Assembly (NCBI RefSeq): GCF_018613195.1
Contig: NZ_JAGGQQ010000009.1
Coordinates: 248,001-312,000 of the forward strand
Reading direction: 5' to 3'
Length of the DNA stretch: 64,000 nt
Source of the DNA: Bacillus sp. ISL-45
Lineage (GTDB): Bacteria > Bacillota > Bacilli > Bacillales > Cytobacillaceae
Position numbers and translations under genes: made by a program. Shown piece by piece: positions 54,089 through 63,046 of this stretch. Under the pieces are notes generated by a model. The model was not told the DNA's origin and ran no database searches. It was given only the letters and a program-made list of their open reading frames with translations. The first letter of the stretch is position 1; each line of letters starts with the position of its first letter.

Positions 54089-55585
54089 ATGAAACTTCAA
54101 ATGAACAACATCAGTATTGATTTTCCGGGGGTGCGTGCGCTGAACGATGTTAATTTCAGCACGGAAACTGGCAGCATCCATGCGTTGATTGGCGCGAACG
54201 GCGCGGGTAAATCGACATTGATGAAGGTGCTTTCCGGTGCCCACAATCATTACACAGGGGAAATCCTGCTAGGTGGCGAGAGTGTGGAAATCAGAACGCC
54301 GGCTCATGCGCAGAAACTCGGGATTCAGACGGTCTACCAGGAGGTTGATACTGCCATCATCCCGTCGCTGACTGTTGGAGAAAATATCATGCTCAATCAC
54401 ACGGTGCAGGCAATGGAAAACAAGCACTGGGTGAATTGGAAGCAGCTTTTCAAACAAGCAGAGGATATTCTATCAGGCATGAACCTTCAGATTCCTGTGA
54501 AAAAGCTTGCCGGTGAGCTGACGCTTGCGGAGAAACAGCTGGTCCTGATTGCGCGTGCGATTTCAAGTGATTGCTCCTTCTTGATCCTTGATGAACCAAC
54601 CGCTCCGCTCAGCCACACCGAAACATCGGAATTGTTCCGGATTGTCAGGAACCTGGCTAAAAGGAATGTGGGCATCATCTTCATCTCCCATCGAATGCCC
54701 GAGATCTTTGAGTTGTGTGATGAGCTGACCATTATGCGAAATGGCGAGCTGGTTGTGAAAAAAGGTATTCCTGAAGTCGACACTCACAAGGTGATTGAAT
54801 ACATGCTTGGGCGGAAGCTGGAAGACCAATTCCCCGCAAGGGTCAGCACGTTTGGAGATACCCTGCTGGAAGTCGAAGGTATAACTGATGAGGACAAGGT
54901 GAAAAATACTTCCCTCCATGTTAAAGCAGGGGAGATTGTCGGGCTGGCCGGCCTCGTAGGAGCGGGAAAGACAGAGCTGTGCAAAGTGCTGTTTGGCGCG
55001 GCACCGATAAAGAGCGGAACTGTAAAGCTAAAAGGAAAAACCCTAAAGCTTACGAGTCCTCATGCTGCTGTAAAAAGCGGGTTGGCACTGGTGCCTGAAG
55101 AGCGGCGCAAGGAAGGTGTCCTTGTCGCAGAATCCGTTGCCTCCAACCTGACAGCGGTCAACTTAAAAAAGTTCTCCCGAATCTTTAGTTTTATCGACAG
55201 GCGGGCTGAAAAGAAAACGGCTCAGGAATACATAAAGGCTCTAGGCATCAAAACTGCATCGGAAAATGCCAAAGTTGAAAATCTCTCAGGCGGGAACCAG
55301 CAGAAGGTAGCGATTGGCAGGTGGCTGATTGCCGATGCGGATGTGTATATCTTTGATGAGCCAACCAAGGGTGTTGATGTAGGTGCGAAGCGGGATATTT
55401 TTGAATTGATTGCCCAGCTTGCAGCTCAAGGGAAGGGTGTCATTTATGCATCCTCCGAGCTGTCAGAAATCGTCGGCATCACGAATCGGGTTTACGTGCT
55501 CTATGACGGTGAACCAGTCAAGGAGCTTGAAACAGCCGCAACAACAGAAGAGGAACTTTTATTTTATTCAACAGGAGGAAGATAG
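54089..55585 (+). CDS. Sugar ABC transporter ATP-binding protein (RbsA/LsrA type)
   Basis: 498 residues with two fused nucleotide-binding domains. First: GANGAGKSTLMK, signature LTLAEKQLVLIARA, Walker B FLILDEPTAPL. Second: GLAGLVGAGKTELCK, signature LSGGNQQKVAIGRW, Walker B VYIFDEPTKGVD. As usual in this family the first domain's signature and second domain's Walker A deviate somewhat. Powers import by the permease downstream. RBS GGGAGGAGG. Starts 2 nt before the permease ATG after its own stop. Confidence 0.93.
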   Translation: MKLQMNNISIDFPGVRALNDVNFSTETGSIHALIGANGAGKSTLMKVLSGAHNHYTGEILLGGESVEIRTPAHAQKLGIQTVYQEVDTAIIPSLTVGENIMLNHTVQAMENKHWVNWKQLFKQAEDILSGMNLQIPVKKLAGELTLAEKQLVLIARAISSDCSFLILDEPTAPLSHTETSELFRIVRNLAKRNVGIIFISHRMPEIFELCDELTIMRNGELVVKKGIPEVDTHKVIEYMLGRKLEDQFPARVSTFGDTLLEVEGITDEDKVKNTSLHVKAGEIVGLAGLVGAGKTELCKVLFGAAPIKSGTVKLKGKTLKLTSPHAAVKSGLALVPEERRKEGVLVAESVASNLTAVNLKKFSRIFSFIDRRAEKKTAQEYIKALGIKTASENAKVENLSGGNQQKVAIGRWLIADADVYIFDEPTKGVDVGAKRDIFELIAQLAAQGKGVIYASSELSEIVGITNRVYVLYDGEPVKELETAATTEEELLFYSTGGR

Positions 55586-55586
55586 G

Positions 55587-56591
55587 ATGGAAGCGAAACT
55601 CCCATTGAAGCAAAAACCAACACCGAAAAAGACATTCGAACTGTTCCAGTTCCTATATAAATATGGGACGATTTTGACAATCTTTGTCCTGGTTGCAATC
55701 TTCGCGGCAGTCAATCCTTCTTTTATCAACGGCGATAATGTCATCAATATCCTGCGTTCGATTTCAATCGTGACCATCATCGCGATCGGCATCACCATCT
55801 CCTTGACAGTTGATGGCTTTGATTTATCTGTCGGCTCTGTCGCATCCCTATCAAATGCCATTGTCATCTCGATGTTCGTCTGGTTCTCACAGAACACTCT
55901 GATTGCCGTACTATCGGCGATCGCAGCCGCCTTGATTGTAGGGGCACTCAATTCATTGATGATTGTGAAGCTGAAGATTCCGGATATGCTGATGACACTG
56001 GCAATGATGTTCATCATCCAGGGAACAGCGCTGACTTATACGAAAGGCGCTACGGTTTCAGAGAATATGATTCTGCCTGATGGAAGTTTTTCAACAGGAA
56101 CGATCAGCCCGTTTTTCGCTAAAATAGGGCAGGTTCCGTGGATCATTTTGATCATGGCGATTGCTGTCATCATTGTCCATATATTCTTGACGTATACAAA
56201 GCACGGCCGCTACATGTATGTGATTGGCGGGAATAAAGAGGCGGCCAGGCTTTCGGGTATCCCGGTCAACCGCTATAAAACAGCTGCCTACCTGCTGTCT
56301 GCTTTATTTGCAGCAATTGGCGGCATTGTCCTTGCTTCACGTGTCATGACTGCGGAAATCAATGCTGGTTCACCGTATTTAATGGATTCGGTTGCTGCTG
56401 CCTTCATTGGCTTTTCCGTTCTGGGAGCAGGCAAGCCGAACGCATTCGGAACCTTTGTCGGAGCCGTGCTCATCGGCATTTTGCAAAACGGCCTCGTTAT
56501 GATGTCAGTCCCATATTATGCGATGGATATCGTGAAAGGGACTGTGCTGGCCTTTGCCCTGGGGATCACTTACTATAAGCAAAAACATTGA
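55587..56591 (+). CDS. Sugar ABC transporter permease (RbsC/LsrC type)
   Basis: 334 residues, about nine transmembrane helices. Conserved ITISLTVDGFDLSVGSVASL and GKPNAFGTFVGAVLIGILQN match the BPD_transp_2 family (RbsC, MglC, LsrC). Probably a homodimer with the double ATPase. ATG 55587 follows AGGAGG, one base after the ATPase stop. No kinase or isomerase gene follows, so the imported compound is processed by enzymes elsewhere. Confidence 0.92.
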   Translation: MEAKLPLKQKPTPKKTFELFQFLYKYGTILTIFVLVAIFAAVNPSFINGDNVINILRSISIVTIIAIGITISLTVDGFDLSVGSVASLSNAIVISMFVWFSQNTLIAVLSAIAAALIVGALNSLMIVKLKIPDMLMTLAMMFIIQGTALTYTKGATVSENMILPDGSFSTGTISPFFAKIGQVPWIILIMAIAVIIVHIFLTYTKHGRYMYVIGGNKEAARLSGIPVNRYKTAAYLLSALFAAIGGIVLASRVMTAEINAGSPYLMDSVAAAFIGFSVLGAGKPNAFGTFVGAVLIGILQNGLVMMSVPYYAMDIVKGTVLAFALGITYYKQKH

Positions 56592-56601
56592 TGAGCAAAT
56601 A

Positions 56602-56640
56602 AAGCCGGATTTATCAGCGACCAAAATCCGGCTTTCATTT
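56602..56640 (+). terminator. Terminator of the importer operon
   Basis: AAGCCGGATTT pairs with AAATCCGGCTT, followed by TCATTTTG. Confidence 0.8.
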
Positions 56641-56650
56641 TGTCGTATCC

Positions 56651-57490
56651 CTATTCTTCAAAAAACGGTCGATTCGCATAGTAATACATCCAGCCCATCA
56701 TGATACCTCCGCCTATGAGATTGCCGATCGTCACTGGAATCAAATTATGAATAACGCCTGCAAAGGTAACAGACTGAGGGTCGTCCAAAACCATGCTGAT
56801 GGCAAAGGTACACATATTGGCGATGCTGTGCTCATAACCGGAAATGAAAAAACAGTAGACAAAAAACACCATCGCAAACATTTTTGCTCCGTCGCCCTTC
56901 ATCGACATTGGCAGGAAGAACGCCAGGCAGACGAGCCAGTTACAGAGAATCCCCCTGAAAAAAAGCTCTGAAGTTGGCGCAAGTGTCTTTTTTTCAGCGA
57001 CACTTAACAAGAAACCATTTACCGAATGATCATCAAACAATCCTGTTGTATAGATTAAAAAGGCAAACGCAGCTGCGCCAATGATATTGCCGATATAGCT
57101 GTAAATCCACATCCTGGCCACCTGCAGCCAGGCCATTTTCTTCCTCAAAGCTGTAAATGTATAGTAAAACGTGTTTCCTGTGAACAGGTCTCCTCCGCCA
57201 TAGGCAATCAGGATAATGGCGGCACCAAAGGTGATTGCAGCAATTGGGTAGGCAAAGGGGGAATGCTCGACATAAAAAGGATTCCCCGTCTTGAATGCGA
57301 CAATTACGCCAAAGCCTATGAACATTGAAGCTAGGGCAGCCCTTGCAAGATAACGTATTTTGCTTTGCTTAAAAATCTTCTGTTTTTTTAAGGCGAGTTT
57401 TTCAACTTCCTCCAATGCTTGTACTTCCAATTCAAAATCACCACATCTGTCGTTAATATGAACATATTCTGTCCTAAACCTTCTGGCCAT
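56651..57490 (-). CDS. Formate/nitrite transporter (FNT) family channel
   Basis: 279 residues with six membrane helices. A helical N-terminal extension (EALEEVEKLALKKQKIFKQ-like) precedes ARAALASMFIGFGVIVAF; GGGDLFTGNTFYYTF is the FNT omega-loop motif, ILCNWLVCLAFFLP the second, FISGYEHSIANMCTF the His-containing gate, and NLIPVTIGNLIGGG the last. It may move formate, nitrite or another small anion. ATG 57490 follows GGGGAA; a much longer frame upstream has no site. A link to the Fnr-type cluster is possible but speculative. Confidence 0.87.
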   Translation of the reverse strand: MARRFRTEYVHINDRCGDFELEVQALEEVEKLALKKQKIFKQSKIRYLARAALASMFIGFGVIVAFKTGNPFYVEHSPFAYPIAAITFGAAIILIAYGGGDLFTGNTFYYTFTALRKKMAWLQVARMWIYSYIGNIIGAAAFAFLIYTTGLFDDHSVNGFLLSVAEKKTLAPTSELFFRGILCNWLVCLAFFLPMSMKGDGAKMFAMVFFVYCFFISGYEHSIANMCTFAISMVLDDPQSVTFAGVIHNLIPVTIGNLIGGGIMMGWMYYYANRPFFEE

Positions 57491-57534
57491 ATGTAATTGT
57501 TCCCCAGGCTGACCATCTAAAATTGAATAGATGG

Positions 57535-57570
57535 AAAAAAGACTGAATCTGTGAAGATCCAGTCTTTTTT
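57535..57570. terminator. Terminator of the minus-strand MFS gene
   Basis: AAAAAAGACTG...CAGTCTTTTTT; A/T-flanked on both sides. Confidence 0.85.
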
Positions 57571-57575
57571 GCCTG

Positions 57576-58790
57576 CTAAAATGTATCTCTAACGAACTGG
57601 GGATTGCGCTGCATCGAGGCAAACAGGACAATGCCGCTTACGAGCAGCAGGCCGCTTGTCAGGACGAATACCGAGGTGAAGCCGAAGTAACCCGCAAGAA
57701 AACCGCCAAGTATTGGACCTACAATGTTCCCGAAGAAACGGAGACTCGTGTTGTAGCCGAGTACCTCTCCCTGCATGGCCACCGGTGCTTCCTGTCGGAT
57801 GTAGGCAACCCTGACTGGGATGATTCCGCCGATGGTGATTCCGAGCAGGAACCGGATCAGGACCAGCTGCCAGATGTTACCCACAAAACCCCCTGGCAGA
57901 TAGATGATCGCTGATAAAAACAGGAGCACAACAAGTATTTTTATATAGCCGACCCGGTCGGCAATTTGCCCCCATTTCCGTGCCATTAACAAATTGCCGA
58001 GCCCTGCTGCTGAAAAGGCGATTCCTGAAAAGAAGGCGAGGTTTTCAGGCCCGTGCAGCTCACCCACATATAGCGACAGTATTGGCTGGATACTGAAATG
58101 GGCAATCTGGACAAGCATCGACATGAGCAAGACATTCACCATGATTGGGTTTTTGAAGATATGCTGAAGAACTTCTTTGCGGCTGTAATTTGTTTTGGTT
58201 CCTTTTGTGATATCGACTCTGTATTCCATGACAAAGAATACGAGCAGACCCGAAAGGACGATAAAGGCCGAGGTTGATTGGAAGGTTACCGCGTAGCCTA
58301 GAGAATCGGCAAGGACCCCGCCGATCATCGGTCCTAGAAGGGCGCCGGTTATACTGCCTGTCTGGAGAGTACCTAATACCTTGCCGGCCTGTTCCTTTGA
58401 TGTCTGTGTTGAAATCAGAGCCTGTGACACAGGAATGAAGCCTGAGAATAATCCCATAAACATCCTAAGTAAAAATAATTCCCATACAGAATTGGCTAAT
58501 CCTAACAGGAAAACCGAAAAACCCATCCCGAAAGCCATGAATATCAGGATCATTTTTCGGCCGAACCGGTCTCCCAGCCTTCCGATTGCCGGAGAGAATA
58601 GAAATGCAGTAACGAATGTAATCCCGAACGTCAATCCCGACCAGTTCTGAACATACCTTTCTGAAAAATCACCGAACGTCTCAATGTACAAAGAGAGAAA
58701 AGGCATTACCATTGTCATGCTGCCGGCGATAAAGAAATTCGCGAACCACATAATCATCAAGTTGCGTTTCGCCTTTTGCTGCTGGGTCAT
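57576..58790 (-). CDS. MFS multidrug-type transporter
   Basis: 404 residues, 12 predicted helices. Motif A GRLGDRFGRK in loop 2-3, LFLLRMFMGLFSGFIPVSQA, motif C-like GSITGALLGPMIGG (antiporter signature), and the second-half copy KWGQIADRVGYIK. A drug:H+ antiporter of the DHA1 group (YfiS/YfmO-like); substrate unknown. The ribosome site before the ATG (GATGGA) is weak. Monocistronic. Confidence 0.87.
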   Translation of the reverse strand: MTQQQKAKRNLMIMWFANFFIAGSMTMVMPFLSLYIETFGDFSERYVQNWSGLTFGITFVTAFLFSPAIGRLGDRFGRKMILIFMAFGMGFSVFLLGLANSVWELFLLRMFMGLFSGFIPVSQALISTQTSKEQAGKVLGTLQTGSITGALLGPMIGGVLADSLGYAVTFQSTSAFIVLSGLLVFFVMEYRVDITKGTKTNYSRKEVLQHIFKNPIMVNVLLMSMLVQIAHFSIQPILSLYVGELHGPENLAFFSGIAFSAAGLGNLLMARKWGQIADRVGYIKILVVLLFLSAIIYLPGGFVGNIWQLVLIRFLLGITIGGIIPVRVAYIRQEAPVAMQGEVLGYNTSLRFFGNIVGPILGGFLAGYFGFTSVFVLTSGLLLVSGIVLFASMQRNPQFVRDTF

Positions 58791-58909
58791 TCCATCAACA
58801 CTTCTTTCTCAGCACGAATATTTCGCTTTTCTAAATATGATACCAAATTTTTGCTCGCATGAAAACCAATCGAGCAAGCAGCGCCTTTTTAGGATACGCA
58901 GATTCCGAA

Positions 58910-58957
58910 AATTGTCTAGCTCTGACGCCGGTCGGAGCTAAGTAAGCTTTTTACGCA
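58910..58957. repeat. AATTGTCTAGCTC hairpin repeat, third copy
   Basis: AATTGTCTAGCTCTGACGCC is followed by GGTCGGAGCT, forming AGCTCTGAC/GTCGGAGCT, then TTTTT 8 nt later. Relative of the repeats at 1797 and 8059. Confidence 0.6.
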
Positions 58958-58965
58958 TATTTTTC

Positions 58966-59340
58966 TTAGTACGAGATCCATTCGAGCAATTCAATTCGAT
59001 TGCCAAATGGATCGTGGACATAAATCCTGTTCGCACCTGGCAGATTTTCGTCTTTAATATAATCGACTCCTGATGAAGTCAAATGTTCTTTCAATCCTTC
59101 GATATTTTCGATTTCAAACGCTGGATGTGCTTTGCGTGCAGGTACAAATGGCTCCTCAATGCCTACATGGATTTGGCAATGGCCATACTTAAACCATGCG
59201 CCGCCACGCTTTTTCAGCACTGCCGGCTTTTCAATTTCCTCAAACCCCAATATTTCCCTGAAAAACTTCCGGGCCTGATCTTCTGAACCCTTAGGTGCTG
59301 CAAGCTGTACATGATCAATCGTTTTGAATTTGAATGGCAT
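58966..59340 (-). CDS. VOC (glyoxalase/bleomycin resistance) family protein
   Basis: 124 residues, two beta-alpha-beta-beta-beta modules: KTIDHVQLAAPKGSEDQARK with a metal His at the start, HCQIHVGIEEPF in the middle, and HDPFGNRIELLEW with the Glu ligand at the end. A metal-dependent lyase or dioxygenase-like protein of unknown substrate. ATG 59340 has GGGAGGG 6 nt upstream; further upstream codons are not credible. Confidence 0.88.
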   Translation of the reverse strand: MPFKFKTIDHVQLAAPKGSEDQARKFFREILGFEEIEKPAVLKKRGGAWFKYGHCQIHVGIEEPFVPARKAHPAFEIENIEGLKEHLTSSGVDYIKDENLPGANRIYVHDPFGNRIELLEWISY

Positions 59341-59511
59341 ATTGATCCCTCCCTGATAAAATCTTAATCCAAAAGGAAACATAAGGAAATAACAAGGTAT
59401 GAATCTATAAATATAAGTTTTTCTTATCACCATAAAAAGTAATACAGGCCTATCTGATTACATATAAATTATTAAAGTTCTGTACGTTTTTTAAAAGAGG
59501 GGGCTATCAGA

Positions 59512-60330
59512 ATGAAAAAAAGATTTCTTGCCATTGTAATGATGGCAATCATGGCACTTGTAGTTTCGGCATGCGGAACAAGCTCAGGCGGAGGGGGATC
59601 CGAGGCTGAGAAGAAGGAATTAAGGGTGGTCACGGACGCAGCATATGCACCATTTGAGTACATGGAAGGTGACAAGATTGTTGGTTTCGACATTGATTTC
59701 CTGAAGGCTGCTGCAAAAGAAGCAGGGTATGAACTGAAATTTGAGAATGTCGGATGGGATCCGATTTTTGTTGAGATCAAGAGCAAGCGAGCTGATCTGG
59801 CAGTATCCTCGATCTCTATCAATGATGAGCGCAAACAGACATATAACTTTTCATTGCCATATTTCTTATCCACCAATAAAATCCTTGTCCGCGAAGACAG
59901 CGATATTAAAAGCGCTGCAGATCTGAAGGGCAAGGTCGTGGCTGTTCAAAACGGCACAACCGGACAGGAAGCAATGGATAAGCTCCTTGGCAAGAACAAC
60001 AAGGATATCAAGAAATTCGATAACAACAACCTGGCAATCATGGAAATGCTCTCTGGAGGAGCAGATGCAGTCGTTGCCGATAACGGCGTAGTCGAAGTAT
60101 ATGCAAAAAATAACCCGAATGAAAAGCTGAAGGTGATTGAAGACAGCGGCAGCTTCGAGGCTGAATATTATGGAATCCTGTTCCCTAAAGGCACAAATCT
60201 GAAGGCGGACTTTGATAAAGCAATCAAGACAATCGTCGAGAATGGCACATATGAAAAAATCTATCTAGAATGGTTCGGCCAGGAGCCTAACCTGGAAATG
60301 CTGAAAGCGGAACAGGAAGCATCAGAGTAA
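59512..60330 (+). CDS. Polar amino acid ABC transporter binding lipoprotein (ArtP-like)
   Basis: 272 residues. Lipobox VSACG (Cys about 21), then a type II binding fold: VVTDAAYAPFEYMEGDKIVG, FDIDFLKAA, DLAVSSISINDERKQTYNFS, LPYF, and the hinge VAVQNGTTGQEAMDKL. These fit family-3 solute binders for Arg/Lys/His or Gln. The closest I recall is B. subtilis ArtP; the exact amino acid is unproven. RBS AGAGGGGG. Separated by 257 nt, including a repeat, from its permease. Confidence 0.9.
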   Translation: MKKRFLAIVMMAIMALVVSACGTSSGGGGSEAEKKELRVVTDAAYAPFEYMEGDKIVGFDIDFLKAAAKEAGYELKFENVGWDPIFVEIKSKRADLAVSSISINDERKQTYNFSLPYFLSTNKILVREDSDIKSAADLKGKVVAVQNGTTGQEAMDKLLGKNNKDIKKFDNNNLAIMEMLSGGADAVVADNGVVEVYAKNNPNEKLKVIEDSGSFEAEYYGILFPKGTNLKADFDKAIKTIVENGTYEKIYLEWFGQEPNLEMLKAEQEASE

Positions 60331-60398
60331 TTTCTCATAAACTATGAATCTTCGATGATGCGTAACTCTTGAAAACAGCGTTATGCATTTTTTTGTAG

Positions 60399-60483
60399 AG
60401 CTCTTTTCGCAAACTTAGCTGCTTTTACAGCCCAAGTGATTAAAAATAAAGTTCCGGTTCAGAAGTCACATCGAAAAGAGCCC
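60399..60483 (+). repeat. Short derivative of the GGCTCTTTTC-TIR element (copy D)
   Basis: Bounded by AGAGCTCTTTTCGCAAAC and CGAAAAGAGCCC; about 85 bp. Its middle differs from copies A-C. It lies inside the amino acid transporter operon. Confidence 0.6.
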
Positions 60484-60587
60484 GATACCTTTCAGAAATG
60501 CAAGATATGTCCAAAAGGCAACAGTCAATGCAATTGTAAACTTCATCAAAATCTAGTCCCAGGCCTGGGGGCTTTGGAGGGCAAGCT

Positions 60588-61244
60588 ATGGATTTTCGTT
60601 TTGATATTATCATTGAATATACTCCTTATCTAATAAAAGGGACGCTGCTGACGATCGGGCTATCATTGGCAGGGATCTTAATTGGGACAATCCTCGGCCT
60701 ATTCATCGGGCTCGGCAAGATTCAGCGCCGAAAACTGCTGACATGGCCGTTTGTCTGGTATATCACTTTTTTTCGCGGGACCCCGCTATTTGTACAAATA
60801 TTGCTGATTCATTTTGGCGTGGTTCCAATGCTCATTGGGGAAACGAACGGAATTGTGGCAACAATCATCGCACTGTCCCTGAATGCGGCAGCCTATATTG
60901 CCGAGATTTTCAGGGCAGGAATCCAGTCGATCGACCGCGGCCAGATGGAGGCTGCCCGGTCGTTGGGAATGACCCATGTCCAGGCGATGAGGTATGTGAT
61001 TTTGCCACAGGCCTTCAAGCGGATGATTCCTCCTCTGGGTAACGAATTCATCGTGCTTATAAAAGAATCATCCCTCGCGGCGATTGTCGCGACTCCTGAA
61101 ATCATGTACTGGGGCCGGGCAATGGCAGGACAGTATTACCGCGTCTGGGAACCGTACCTGACCGCCGCAGTCATATATCTCATCCTGACACTCTCGCTTA
61201 GCTTTTTACTAAATCTCCTTGAAAGAAGGCTGAAAACAGAATGA
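60588..61244 (+). CDS. Polar amino acid ABC transporter permease (ArtQ-like)
   Basis: 218 residues, about five helices, of the HisM/GlnP type: [19 protein letters not shown] early, [19 protein letters not shown] and [11 protein letters not shown] (EAA loop contacting the ATPase), then [20 protein letters not shown] 60588 follows TGGAGGG. Overlaps the ATPase gene by 4 nt (ATGA). Confidence 0.94.
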   Translation: MDFRFDIIIEYTPYLIKGTLLTIGLSLAGILIGTILGLFIGLGKIQRRKLLTWPFVWYITFFRGTPLFVQILLIHFGVVPMLIGETNGIVATIIALSLNAAAYIAEIFRAGIQSIDRGQMEAARSLGMTHVQAMRYVILPQAFKRMIPPLGNEFIVLIKESSLAAIVATPEIMYWGRAMAGQYYRVWEPYLTAAVIYLILTLSLSFLLNLLERRLKTE

Positions 61245-61963
61245 TCAAAGTCGCTAATCTGCAGAAGTCATTTGGCAGCCACAAGGTTTTGAATGGAATA
61301 GATGTTGAGGTCCAGCCCCAGGAGGTTGTGGTGGTGATTGGTCCATCAGGTTCCGGTAAATCCACCTTCCTTCGCTGCATAAACCTGCTGGAAACGATTA
61401 CGGATGGACATGTGCTTATTGAAGATATCGATATAACTGATAAGGATTCGGATATCAACAAAGTGCGTGAAGAGGTCGGAATGGTTTTCCAGCACTTCAA
61501 CCTGTTTCCGCATAAAACAGTGATTCAAAATATCATGATGGCTCCGCTGAAGGTACGAGGTATTCCTGAACAGCAAGCAAGGGAGAAAGGAATGGAGCTG
61601 CTGAAAAAGGTAGGACTCGAGGACAAAGCAGAGACCTACCCAGACTCACTATCCGGCGGGCAAAAGCAGCGGGTGGCCATCGCCCGCGCCCTGGCGATGG
61701 AGCCAAAAATCATGCTGTTCGACGAACCAACCTCAGCGCTTGATCCAGAAATGGTCGGTGAGGTTTTAGAGGTCATCAAACAGCTAGCCCGTGAAGGAAT
61801 GACAATGGTTGTCGTCACCCATGAAATGGGCTTTGCCCGCGAAGTCGGCGACCGCGTCATTTTCATGGACGGGGGATTGATCGTGGAAGAAAACAAGCCG
61901 AATGAGATTTTTGAAAATCCGCAGCATGAGCGGACGAAAGCGTTTTTGAGTAAGATATTGTAA
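61241..61963 (+). CDS. Polar amino acid ABC transporter ATPase (ArtR/GlnQ-like)
   Basis: 240 residues. Walker [15 protein letters not shown]-loop [14 protein letters not shown], signature [16 protein letters not shown], Walker [15 protein letters not shown] and switch His [13 protein letters not shown]: complete and typical. Starts at the ATGA overlap with the permease stop, so expression is coupled. Terminator follows. Confidence 0.95.
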   Translation: MIKVANLQKSFGSHKVLNGIDVEVQPQEVVVVIGPSGSGKSTFLRCINLLETITDGHVLIEDIDITDKDSDINKVREEVGMVFQHFNLFPHKTVIQNIMMAPLKVRGIPEQQAREKGMELLKKVGLEDKAETYPDSLSGGQKQRVAIARALAMEPKIMLFDEPTSALDPEMVGEVLEVIKQLAREGMTMVVVTHEMGFAREVGDRVIFMDGGLIVEENKPNEIFENPQHERTKAFLSKIL

Positions 61964-61972
61964 TTTGAAAAA

Positions 61973-62008
61973 GGAAGCCCGATTTTTATAGTCGCGGCTT
62001 CTTTTTTA
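61973..62008 (+). terminator. Terminator of the amino acid transporter operon
   Basis: GAAGCC pairs with GGCTTC around a 16 nt loop, followed by TTTTTTAC. Confidence 0.7.
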
Positions 62009-62013
62009 CGGTT

Positions 62014-62118
62014 AACCGTTAATAAATCGGCCACAACCGTTAATAAAAGTTGTGAAACCGTCGATAAATTGATGGCAACCGATAATAAAACTCTTGCAAC
62101 CCTCAATAAATTTCATTC
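62014..62118 (+). repeat. 21-nt array (AACCGTTAATAAA type)
   Basis: AACC-start units at 62014, 62035, 62056, 62077 and 62098: five units at exactly 21 nt, each AACCNNNAATAAA or similar (SATAATAAA variants) with a free second half. The inverse of TATTGGCGA (TCGCCAATA) resembles this unit, so it may be the same family in the other orientation. Lies in the 361 nt gap after the transporter operon. Confidence 0.85.
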
Positions 62119-62258
62119 ATCCCGAAATGACCATCAGTAAAACTGAAAAGTCCACTGCCAATCAACTGGAAACCTGATATCAAAACGGTTTAATATCGCC
62201 ATTAAAGTACTATTAGTGAGGAAACCTGGCCATTTAAATAAATTTATCCAATTTACGA

Positions 62259-62305
62259 TTGCTAAAACTAATATCATTAGTTAAAATAAAACTAATGATA
62301 TTAGT
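62259..62305 (+). promoter_or_regulatory. Promoter with two TetR-type operators
   Basis: TTGCTA (62259-62264), 17 nt, TAAAAT (62282-62287). Two 15 bp palindromes ACTAAT-NNN-ATTAGT lie at 62267-62281 (in the spacer) and 62291-62305 (at the start point), centres 24 bp apart. Binding of the TetR protein encoded downstream would block RNA polymerase. Confidence 0.82.
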
Positions 62306-62324
62306 TTTATGGAGGTCGAATAAA

Positions 62325-63032
62325 ATGAGAGTGATCAAAGAGGAGTATTTATATCAGCTGACGTTCATGCCAAGGTTTTTTCCTGTGAATTGTTATTTTA
62401 TCGAGGAGGAGGATGGGCTGACTTTAATTGATGCTGCTCTTCCATATAGCGTGAAGCCGATTTTGCAGGCTGCTGAAAAAATCGGAAAACCAATCAAGCG
62501 GATTGTTTTGACCCATGCTCATGGCGACCACATTGGGGCGCTTGATGAACTGAAAGCCAAACTCGATGTTCCGGTTTATATTTCTAACCGCGATTCGCGC
62601 CTATTAGCTGGTGATACCTCTCTTGACTCAAATGAGCCTCAGACACAGATTCGCGGCGGTGTGCCAAAGAACATTAAAACAACGCCGGATATGCTCCTGA
62701 AGGAAGGGAATGAAATTGGTTCTTTGCTGGCGATCTCAACTCCAGGACACACACCTGGATCGATGTCATTCCTTGATCGGAGAACCAATTTGTTGATTGC
62801 GGGCGACGCCTTCCAGACCAGGGGCGGGACTGCTGTCTCAGGGGTGACAATCCCGTGGTTTCCTTTTCCGGCAATGGCGACATGGAACCAGGAAGCTGCC
62901 CTTCAAAGTGCCCGGAAAATCAGGGAGCTAAGACCAAACCTTCTCGCGGTTGGGCACGGAGACCTGCTTGGGAATCCTTCAGCACCTATCGAAAAAGCCA
63001 TTCAAAAAGCGGAAGCAGCTTTTACAAAATAA
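62325..63032 (+). CDS. Metallo-beta-lactamase-fold hydrolase
   Basis: 235 residues. Metal motif THAHGDHIGAL (HxHxDH), later His in STPGHTPGSMSFL, Asp in IAGDAFQTRGG and His in AVGHGDLLG, a full dinuclear site. Substrates of the family include thioesters, lactones and lactams; none can be assigned here. ATG 62325 follows TGGAGG at 9 nt; an upstream in-frame ATG lies within the operators. Followed 14 nt later by the TetR gene, so hydrolase and repressor share one operator-controlled transcript. Confidence 0.9.
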   Translation: MRVIKEEYLYQLTFMPRFFPVNCYFIEEEDGLTLIDAALPYSVKPILQAAEKIGKPIKRIVLTHAHGDHIGALDELKAKLDVPVYISNRDSRLLAGDTSLDSNEPQTQIRGGVPKNIKTTPDMLLKEGNEIGSLLAISTPGHTPGSMSFLDRRTNLLIAGDAFQTRGGTAVSGVTIPWFPFPAMATWNQEAALQSARKIRELRPNLLAVGHGDLLGNPSAPIEKAIQKAEAAFTK

Positions 63033-63046
63033 AGGAGTTCGAAAAC

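Noticed and set aside
62855-63046. Long N-terminal extension of the TetR protein
   Set aside because: It overlaps the hydrolase gene; the HTH domain starts normally from ATG 63047 behind AAAGGAG.
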